From an uncultured Paraprevotella sp. (GTDB lineage Bacteria > Bacteroidota > Bacteroidia > Bacteroidales > Bacteroidaceae), in NCBI GenBank assembly GCA_947177395.1, contig CAMWUI010000027.1, positions 1-39,287 of the forward strand: DNA of 39,287 nucleotides, in the 5' to 3' direction. Of this stretch, positions 33,478 to 39,287 are shown one piece after another (within the stretch, counting starts at the first letter, position 1; every line of letters begins with the position of its first letter). The translations under genes were made by a program, and so were the position numbers. Under the pieces are notes generated by a model. The model saw only the letters and a list, made by a program, of their open reading frames with translations. It was not told where the DNA came from and made no database searches.

Positions 33478-36400
33478 ATGAAAAAGACTATTTTGAACAG
33501 CATTCTCGCGGGGGCAGGCATCCTGCTGCCCGCCGTATGGCCTGCATCCGCCACATACGGACAGACCGCAACGACGTCCGAACGTCCCGACCATGTAAAC
33601 AATGCCGAAAGCCACTTCTTCCCGCCCGTTTTCAGTCAGGACGGGGGGGCATGTGGCTCCGCCTCGCGCATAGGCTACATGTTCACCCACGAAATAAACG
33701 CCTTCAGAGGGACGGATGCTTCCCGTCCCGAACACATCTATCCGACACACTTCACCTGGTTGCTCACCAACAGCCACTCCGGAAAAGAGGGCATGGCCAT
33801 GGCTAATGGTGTGCCCGACGCTGCGGTATACGGCGGTACTACCTATTCCCGCATTTTCGGCAACCAAGACTGTGCCCACGAGGACTTTGGATGGATGCAA
33901 GGGTACGACAAATGGTATTCGGCCATGTTCAACCGTATCTCCCGCAATTCGTTCTCACCCTACGGGGTTGACACGGAACAGGGCCGCGAGTTTGTCAAGA
34001 ACTGGCTGTGGAACCATCAGGGCGACACAGACTTTCACGTCGGAGGCATCTGTGGTATCGGTGTGGCCAGCGCCTGCCGTCAGGCTCCCATCGGAGAAGA
34101 CCCCGAAGGACGCAACGCTGCCGCCGGTGTGGTGGGGCAGAAGTACGTCACCCGATGGGGAGACGGTGTAGACCACGCGCTCACGATTGTCGGCTATGAC
34201 GACCGCATCGTGTTCGATCTCGACAGCAACCGTGTGTACGGAGAAAAGGACAAAGACGAATGCGGCGCCTGGATTATAGTCAATTCCTGGGGAAGCGGCT
34301 GGGCTAACGGAGGATTCATCTACTGTCCCTACAAGTACGGCTTCCCCGTGCGTCAGCAGGAGGGCGGTGCCTGGCGGCCTGAGTTCTACCACGTGCGGAA
34401 AAACTACCGTCCGTTGCGCACGCTGAAAGTGCGCATGGACTACCTGCGCCGCAGCGAACTGAAACTGCTGGCGGGCGTTTCTGCCGATCCGGAGGCCGAG
34501 GAACCGGACATAACTGTCGAGATGGAACACTTCAAATACGCGGGCGACGGGCGTTCCGACAAGGCAAAGATGGGTATAGAAGCCCGCACACCCATGCTGG
34601 GCAAATGGGCTGACGGACGCCTGCATGACGAACCGATGGAGTTTGGTTACGACCTGACAGACCTGGCCGCCGGTTTCGATACACGACGCCCGTTGAAATA
34701 CTTCTTCATCATCGAGACACAACCGACAGCCATCAGCTCCGGACGGCTGTATGAGTGCTCGCTCCTCGACTACGAGTTCGACCGCCTGGGCATCGAAACT
34801 CCCTTGTTGACAAAACCTGTCCTGAAGATAAAGAGCGGGGGAGAGCGCACGGTGGTTTCCGCCGTGGTGCAGGGAGAACCGTTCTTTGCTCCCCTGAACA
34901 TGCGTCTGTCCGGCACGGAAGAAGTGCAGTGGGATGCTCCCCAGCCCACACATTACGACCTGGCTTCATACGTGGTATATAAGGACGGGGAACCGGTGGA
35001 CACACTGTCTCCTGCCGTTCACACGTACGCCATCCGCGACCGGAAGGCTGCTTATGCCGTGGCGGCCCTTTATACCTACAAGACAGCCACGGACTCTTTA
35101 TGTACGGCTCTTTCCGTGAAGACATCCGAAGTACAAGCGGGCGGTGAGCCGGCGGAGCATTTCCGTTCCTTGGAGCTGAAGCGCAGCGGTTTTGTGATTC
35201 CGGATGTTTTCCGCACCAGCTACAAGCAGGCCACCATAGAGTATTGGTTGAAGCCCCGCACGTGGCGCAGCTGGAACCAGTCTGCCGGAGCCGGATGGGG
35301 CAACTTCCTGATTCACGCCAACGACAATGGTTCGCTGACCGTGGGGTGGGACGGCGGTAACCGCATCGACACACGCGGGGGACTCATTACGCCCGGACAG
35401 TGGTACCACCTGGCATTCGTCGTATCGGAAGATACGCTTACGGCCTATGTCAACGGATTGCCGGTGGACACGCTCATCAGCAAGACCCGTAAAGGAATGG
35501 GCGGATTCGGCAACTTTAGTTTCTCGACGGATGAAAAGGGAGCTTTCGACGGTGAACTGGCGGAATTGCGCGTCTGGAAGGAAGCACGCACGCAGCAACA
35601 GATAAACCGGATGATGCGCTCTCGCTTTGAGGAGGCGGGTATTCCATCTGCCTTGTTGGCCTATTACAAGGGGCAAATCATCATGAGGGACAGCACGGCC
35701 TTGTGGCGCGACTTCGCAGGCGGACATCATGCACCGCTGCATGTCTATGGCAGATATAAGGAAAAAAACAGCGAACTGACATTTACGGTTCCCGAGGGGG
35801 CGGAGGTGGATTACCGTCTGCCGGCTTCCACGCTCTATGCCGGTCAAGCTTTTGAACTGCAGGCCGTGGCATCTCCGTCCATAGTCCGCGTGAGCTGGGA
35901 TGCGCCCGGAGCCGGTGTAAGCGGTCTGCCTCTGAAGAAAGCCTCGCTTATGTTCACTTCTCCCGGAAAGCATCGGGTAAGATTGCTGGGAGAAACGGCG
36001 GACGGCCGTACAGTGGCCACGGAAAAGGAAGTGGACATACAGCCTGTATGCCGGAATGCCGCTTTCCGGCCAGTCCACGATGTAGCCCGTGCCGGCGAAC
36101 CTGTTACCTTTCGGCCGCTTTCTCCCGTGCCGGGCTATCGTTATGAATGGACATTGACCGGAGCGGACAAGCAGAAGGCGGCTACGCAGCAAGCCACGGC
36201 AACTTACGCCGCGGCCGGTAACTACAAGGTGAAGCTGAGGGTGACGGATGCGGAAGGCAAGAAAATCCGGAGAAGCACCTATAAGTTATATGTGAGGAAT
36301 GTGGCGCCAAAGGTCAGTTTCGACTTGTCGTCCCGCATCGTGCAGAAGGGAACGAAGGTAACGCTTACCGACCGTAGCCGTTATGTGCCCACCCGGTGGC

Positions 36401-37230
36401 AGTGGCAACTCGACAGCCGGCGCCTGTCCCTGAAAGCCGAAGGGAGCAATCCTACATTGCAGATGGATGCTCCCGGCGTGTATGACGTGGCTCTGACAGC
36501 CTCTAATGCGGAAGGAAGCACAACAGAAGTCCGAAAACAAATGCTGACAGTGTGCAATGCCGACAGCAAGAACGGTTTGAACTTCAGCCGCAAAGAAGCC
36601 TCCGTGACCACGGAACGTCCGCTGTGGGAGGGCACGGCCACGCAGATGACCGTCGAATGGTGGATGAATGCTTCGGCACAGGACAAGACAAGCGGTATGG
36701 GAGATACACTGACCACTACCTGGTGTATGGGTGCAGACAAACGGGGGAAACTGATCTTCGTCGCCGACAGTGCCGGCGTGCATTCGGGCGACGGTTTCAT
36801 ACAACCCGGTCACTGGCATCATTATGCTGTCACATTCAACCGTGGTGAGGTACGTTTCCTGCGCGACGGGGAATTATATCGTTCGGCAAAGCTGCAACGC
36901 GACAAACAGACCGTGACAGCTATTCCGGCATGCTCCACGTTCTGCATAGGAGGAGAGCGCTACCCGATGAATGCCGCCATCGACGAACTGCGCGTATGGC
37001 GCACCGCTCTGTCGGACACCGACCTGCAGGCCCGTTGCAACGCCCCTCTGGCTGACATACCCACTGCCGTACAACGAGACTCACTCGTCCTTTACTACGA
37101 CTTTAATCAAAGCGGCGGCGACGTGCTCGACCGGACGCCGTACACCAACAACGGTCACCGCAGCCACTTCGGTCCCGACGGCGACGCATGGGGGCTCTCT
37201 TCCGGTGTCTTCTGCCTCGAATTCGAGTAA
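33478..37230 (+). CDS. Secreted papain-like (C1) protease with LamG and PKD-like modules
   Basis: A 1250-residue protein with a signal peptide (about 1-27). The C1 peptidase domain (about 40-310) has a complete active site: Q54 and C59 in SQDGGACGSA, H233 in GVDHALTIVGYDD, N269 in NSWGSGW. It is followed by a beta-rich region, an Fn3-like stretch (about 440-545), a LamG-type domain (about 557-711), three PKD/Ig-like domains (about 778-857, 858-940 and 943-1025) and a second LamG domain (about 1031-1190). No propeptide typical of papains, no lipobox and no type IX sorting tail is visible, so it may be periplasmic or exported another way. The modules suggest glycan or protein binding. A terminator follows. 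Confidence 0.85.
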   Translation: MKKTILNSILAGAGILLPAVWPASATYGQTATTSERPDHVNNAESHFFPPVFSQDGGACGSASRIGYMFTHEINAFRGTDASRPEHIYPTHFTWLLTNSHSGKEGMAMANGVPDAAVYGGTTYSRIFGNQDCAHEDFGWMQGYDKWYSAMFNRISRNSFSPYGVDTEQGREFVKNWLWNHQGDTDFHVGGICGIGVASACRQAPIGEDPEGRNAAAGVVGQKYVTRWGDGVDHALTIVGYDDRIVFDLDSNRVYGEKDKDECGAWIIVNSWGSGWANGGFIYCPYKYGFPVRQQEGGAWRPEFYHVRKNYRPLRTLKVRMDYLRRSELKLLAGVSADPEAEEPDITVEMEHFKYAGDGRSDKAKMGIEARTPMLGKWADGRLHDEPMEFGYDLTDLAAGFDTRRPLKYFFIIETQPTAISSGRLYECSLLDYEFDRLGIETPLLTKPVLKIKSGGERTVVSAVVQGEPFFAPLNMRLSGTEEVQWDAPQPTHYDLASYVVYKDGEPVDTLSPAVHTYAIRDRKAAYAVAALYTYKTATDSLCTALSVKTSEVQAGGEPAEHFRSLELKRSGFVIPDVFRTSYKQATIEYWLKPRTWRSWNQSAGAGWGNFLIHANDNGSLTVGWDGGNRIDTRGGLITPGQWYHLAFVVSEDTLTAYVNGLPVDTLISKTRKGMGGFGNFSFSTDEKGAFDGELAELRVWKEARTQQQINRMMRSRFEEAGIPSALLAYYKGQIIMRDSTALWRDFAGGHHAPLHVYGRYKEKNSELTFTVPEGAEVDYRLPASTLYAGQAFELQAVASPSIVRVSWDAPGAGVSGLPLKKASLMFTSPGKHRVRLLGETADGRTVATEKEVDIQPVCRNAAFRPVHDVARAGEPVTFRPLSPVPGYRYEWTLTGADKQKAATQQATATYAAAGNYKVKLRVTDAEGKKIRRSTYKLYVRNVAPKVSFDLSSRIVQKGTKVTLTDRSRYVPTRWQWQLDSRRLSLKAEGSNPTLQMDAPGVYDVALTASNAEGSTTEVRKQMLTVCNADSKNGLNFSRKEASVTTERPLWEGTATQMTVEWWMNASAQDKTSGMGDTLTTTWCMGADKRGKLIFVADSAGVHSGDGFIQPGHWHHYAVTFNRGEVRFLRDGELYRSAKLQRDKQTVTAIPACSTFCIGGERYPMNAAIDELRVWRTALSDTDLQARCNAPLADIPTAVQRDSLVLYYDFNQSGGDVLDRTPYTNNGHRSHFGPDGDAWGLSSGVFCLEFE

Positions 37231-37240
37231 GTTCACAAGA

Positions 37241-37305
37241 GTGCATACAGAGAGATTTTTACCGCTCAAATCTCGCGGAAAGTCTCTCCGTATGCACTTT
37301 TTTTT
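37241..37305 (+). terminator. Terminator of the C1 protease gene
   Basis: A 15-bp stem (37241-37255 with 37283-37297, one G-U pair) encloses a 27-base loop with its own CCGC/GCGG mini-stem, followed by eight T. Confidence 0.8.
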
Positions 37306-37306
37306 G

Positions 37307-37314
37307 TATTTTTG
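37307..37314 (+). promoter_or_regulatory. -7 promoter box of the Gate-domain gene
   Basis: TATTTTTG matches TAnnTTTG and begins one base after the preceding terminator T-run, so the two signals are packed together. Confidence 0.5.
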
Positions 37315-37341
37315 CCCCACTTTTAATTAACCGTTATTCTC

Positions 37342-38523
37342 ATGAAAAGCAAATGGCAACAAGCGCTGCTCCAGCGTCAGACCGTGGAAGGCGTCGTGTT
37401 CATCCTCCTCTTCTTCACCGTCTTCACTTATATCGGCCATATAATGGGGCTGTCCAACATGCTGAACACCATCATGAACACTGCTCACGACCTTCTTCTC
37501 CAGACCGTCTTCTACCTTATGGGAGTCGTCGTCCTGTCCGGTGCCTTGAGCAAGCTCTTTACCGAATTCGGCGTCGTACGCATCCTCCAGTTCCTTTTCG
37601 GTCCCCTTATGCGCCCTCTCTTCCGCCTGCCCGGCGTGGCCGTACTCGGTTCCATCATGGCCTTTCTGTCCGACAACCCCGCCGTGCTGACCTTGGCGCG
37701 CGACCCCAATTACAACAAATATTTCCGTAAATACGAACTGCTCTCTTTCGTCAACTACGGCACCGCCTTCGGCATGGGGCTTATCGTCTTTATGTTTATG
37801 CTCGGCAAGGGCTATGCCGCCGAACCTTTCATCGGTCTGCTCGGCGCCTTGGGTGGTTGCGTCGTGTCCACCCGCCTGTTCCAGTACATGCTCCTGCGCG
37901 ACGATCCCGCCTACGGCGACATGATGCCCCGACCCGAACAGCCCGCCGCGCCCGCCGGAAGCCATGAATCCCGCCGCACCCAGATGATACAGGCCCGCGA
38001 AAGCATCTTCATCCGCTTTCTCAACGCCCTTCTCGACGGCGGCAAGAGCGGCGTCGAGCTAGGTCTGGCCATCATCCCCGGCGTCATCATCATCTCCACC
38101 GCCGTCTTCCTGCTCACCTTCGGACCCGGCGAAGGCAGTGTCTACGACGGCTCCGCTTACCAGGGCATCCAGTTGCTGCCCCGCATGGCCGGCAAAATCA
38201 ACTTTATCTTCGACTGGCTCTTCGGTTTCAAGAACGCCGAGCTCGTCGCTTTCCCCATCACCTCGCTCGGAGCCGTGGGCGCCGCCTTGGGCCAGGTGCC
38301 CCGGTTCATCGCCGAAGGTCTGCTCGACGGCAATGCCGTGGCCGTCTTCACCGCCATGGGCATCAGCTGGAGCGGCTTCTTCTCCACCTATTCCGCCATC
38401 TTCGACGCCATCGGCTACCGCCAGCTCACCTCCAAGGCCATCACCGTCCATCTCCTGTGCGGTCTTCTGGCCGGCGTCTTCGCTCATCTGCTCCATCTCC
38501 TCTACACCCTCCTCACAGCCTGA
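37342..38523 (+). CDS. Gate-domain (nucleoside recognition/SpmA-SpmB-like) membrane protein
   Basis: The 393-residue protein has about nine hydrophobic helices in two halves. The second half carries Gate-domain features: the conserved helix start LDGGKSGVELGLAIIPGVIII, then AFPITSLGAVGAALG. The first half has SDNPAVLTLARDPNYNKYF. Such domains occur in spore-maturation proteins A and B and in nucleoside or ion transporters; in non-sporulating Bacteroidales the function is unknown. Codon use is very C-rich at third positions, in contrast with the left end of the window. It converges on the biotin carrier gene. Confidence 0.7.
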   Translation: MKSKWQQALLQRQTVEGVVFILLFFTVFTYIGHIMGLSNMLNTIMNTAHDLLLQTVFYLMGVVVLSGALSKLFTEFGVVRILQFLFGPLMRPLFRLPGVAVLGSIMAFLSDNPAVLTLARDPNYNKYFRKYELLSFVNYGTAFGMGLIVFMFMLGKGYAAEPFIGLLGALGGCVVSTRLFQYMLLRDDPAYGDMMPRPEQPAAPAGSHESRRTQMIQARESIFIRFLNALLDGGKSGVELGLAIIPGVIIISTAVFLLTFGPGEGSVYDGSAYQGIQLLPRMAGKINFIFDWLFGFKNAELVAFPITSLGAVGAALGQVPRFIAEGLLDGNAVAVFTAMGISWSGFFSTYSAIFDAIGYRQLTSKAITVHLLCGLLAGVFAHLLHLLYTLLTA

Positions 38524-38533
38524 CCGCAGGGGG

Positions 38534-38581
38534 CTATATATAATAAGGTACGCGCACGCGCGCGTACCTTATTATATATAG
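38534..38581. terminator. Perfect 22-bp palindrome between convergent genes
   Basis: Arms 38534-38555 and 38560-38581 are perfect reverse complements with a 4-base loop (ACGC). The outer half is AT-rich (CTATATATAATAAGG) and the inner half alternates C and G. It lies 10 bases after one stop codon and 22 before the other gene end. There is no T-run; it may stop both transcripts or protect their ends. Confidence 0.65.
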
Positions 38582-38583
38582 GG

Positions 38584-38603
38584 GCGGGGGCAGAGCCTCC
38601 CGC
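38584..38603 (-). terminator. GC-rich hairpin after the biotin carrier gene
   Basis: GCGGGGG (38584-38590) pairs with CTCCCGC (38597-38603) with one wobble and a 6-base loop. It directly abuts the stop codon of the biotin carrier gene. Confidence 0.45.
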
Positions 38604-39005
38604 TTATTCAAACACAACGAGGTCGGTGCCCTCCATGACGGACTGGCCCGGTTCCACGCACACCTGCGCCACACGGCCGGCACGCTCGGAAGCAATGTTG
38701 TTCTCCATCTTCATGGCATCCAGCACCACCACCGTGTCGCCGCGCTTCACCTCGTCGCCCACCTTCACCGTCACCTCCACGATGACGCCGGGCAGGGGAG
38801 CCTTCACACCGTACTTCTTCGCCGTGGGAGCGGCTGCCGTTGCCGCCGGCTTCACCACCGTCGGACGGGGAGCCGGAGCCTCTTCGGCAGGCAGTTTCAC
38901 CTGATAGGCAATACCGTTCACGCTGACGGCGGCCACGTTGTTCTCGATTCCCTCCACGCTCACCCGATAGTCGGTGCCGTTGATGTTGTATGTATACTCT
39001 TTCAT
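38604..39005 (-). CDS. Biotin carboxyl carrier subunit of an acyl-CoA carboxylase/decarboxylase
   Basis: The 133-residue protein has an N-terminal beta region (about 1-40), a flexible Ala/Pro/Lys linker (about 41-68) and a C-terminal biotinyl domain. The biotin lysine is in DAMKMENN. The carrier shuttles CO2 to or from the carboxyltransferase encoded just upstream in the operon. In Bacteroides this operon belongs to the propionate pathway, interconverting methylmalonyl-CoA and propionyl-CoA. No membrane beta subunit gene follows; the neighbouring gene is convergent. Confidence 0.9.
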   Translation of the reverse strand: MKEYTYNINGTDYRVSVEGIENNVAAVSVNGIAYQVKLPAEEAPAPRPTVVKPAATAAAPTAKKYGVKAPLPGVIVEVTVKVGDEVKRGDTVVVLDAMKMENNIASERAGRVAQVCVEPGQSVMEGTDLVVFE

Positions 39006-39024
39006 TGTCTACGTTCTATTTAGA

Positions 39025-39201
39025 TTAGAATTTACGATTCGGAAGCCCGCGCAAGGTGCACAGCTTCGAGTTCCAGTCACTATGGTCGCGGCCGACGGTC
39101 AGGCATCCGCTCTCGCCGTCGTGCGCCGTATAGCCGCAGTATTCGTGCAGTGCCATCGTAATGGCGGCCAGCACTTCTCCGTTTATTTCCTTGTTGTCCA
39201 T
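39025..39201 (-). CDS. Small OadG/MmdD-like subunit, 58 aa
   Basis: ATG at 39201 to TAA at 39025-39027 gives 58 residues beginning MDNKEINGEVLAAITMALHE and ending SKLCTLRGLPNRKF. The pattern (an E-V-x-A-A-I helix, a mid segment with HDGES, then DWNSKLCTLRGLPNR) resembles the cytoplasmic C-terminal tail of gamma/delta subunits of sodium-pumping decarboxylases, where it links carboxyltransferase and beta subunit. The membrane anchor is missing. It lies between the carboxyltransferase and biotin carrier genes on the same strand. Two cysteines near the ends (C33 and C48) are not a recognisable metal motif. Confidence 0.7.
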   Translation of the reverse strand: MDNKEINGEVLAAITMALHEYCGYTAHDGESGCLTVGRDHSDWNSKLCTLRGLPNRKF

Positions 39202-39231
39202 AACTGTATATGTTCTTAAGCTGTGGAATCG

Positions 39232-39287
39232 CTACAAAGGAATATTTCCGTGCTTCTTCGCGGGGTTGGCCAGCTTCTTCGTCTGCA
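39232..39287 (-). CDS. Carboxyltransferase subunit (MmdA/PccB-like), C-terminal end only
   Basis: The partial minus-strand frame ends LANPAKKHGNIPL, the highly conserved tail of methylmalonyl-CoA decarboxylase alpha and propionyl-CoA carboxylase beta subunits. The stop is at 39232-39234 and the rest of the gene lies beyond the window. It transfers the carboxyl group between the acyl-CoA and biotin and heads the small operon with the OadG-like and biotin carrier genes. Confidence 0.85.
   Translation of the reverse strand, partial: QTKKLANPAKKHGNIPL

Noticed and set aside
33478-37230. Type IX secretion sorting domain at the end of the C1 protease
   Set aside because: The protein ends inside or just after a LamG domain; no beta-sandwich tail with the usual conserved motifs is present.

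Overview
The window looks like chromosomal DNA of a Bacteroidales bacterium, most likely Bacteroides or a close relative. The reasons are the promoters (repeated TAnnTTTG -7 boxes, several with a TTTG/TTG -33 box 19-20 bases upstream, and no strong Shine-Dalgarno sites) and the gene families: a DUF4270 lipoprotein, a glycogen synthase-like GT5 protein next to panC-panD, a fused Nfn-type oxidoreductase, and a methylmalonyl-CoA/propionyl-CoA carboxylase operon. No phage, integrase, insertion sequence, rRNA, tRNA or CRISPR array was seen. These statements rest on reading the sequence only; no database search was possible.

Layout. 1-2520 is AT-rich and sparse: the GC-rich tail of an unidentified gene, a 40-residue charged protein on the minus strand, a probable small RNA with its own promoter and terminator, a TlpA-type thiol-disulfide protein, and the remnant of a relative of it. 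2633-10291 is a tight seven-gene plus-strand operon: nucleoside-type MFS transporter, rsmE, a membrane-anchored DUF4836-like protein, an ABC ATPase with unusual motifs, its FtsX-like permease, a sugar kinase fused to a RapZ C-terminal domain, and a MurU-like nucleotidyltransferase. The last two suggest recycling of N-acetylmuramic acid to UDP-MurNAc. 10336-14093 (minus) holds a YczE/DUF6198 membrane protein, a DUF4270 lipoprotein and a short GT5 glycogen synthase-like protein. panC and panD run divergently (14296-15519). 15569-22420 (minus) holds a small membrane protein, nhaD, ttcA, a DUF486 protein, the Nfn-like fusion and serS.

22608-29120 (plus) holds an aspartate:alanine exchanger-family transporter and then a three-gene O-acetylation cassette (two SGNH proteins and an MBOAT acyltransferase) behind a near-consensus promoter and a structured leader. 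mscL (minus), a 29-residue lipoprotein and gap follow. 31391-33415 is a PadR-PspC pair with a palindrome over its -33 box. 33478-37230 encodes a 1250-residue secreted papain-like protein with LamG and PKD-like modules. The right end holds a Gate-domain membrane protein converging, across a 22-bp perfect palindrome, on a biotin carrier, an OadG-like small subunit and the carboxyltransferase tail.

The least explained structures are two intergenic arrays, 11471-11585 and 31095-31278. Both have an exact 23-bp period. In the first, an 8-base core is inverted in place in some units while the register is kept.
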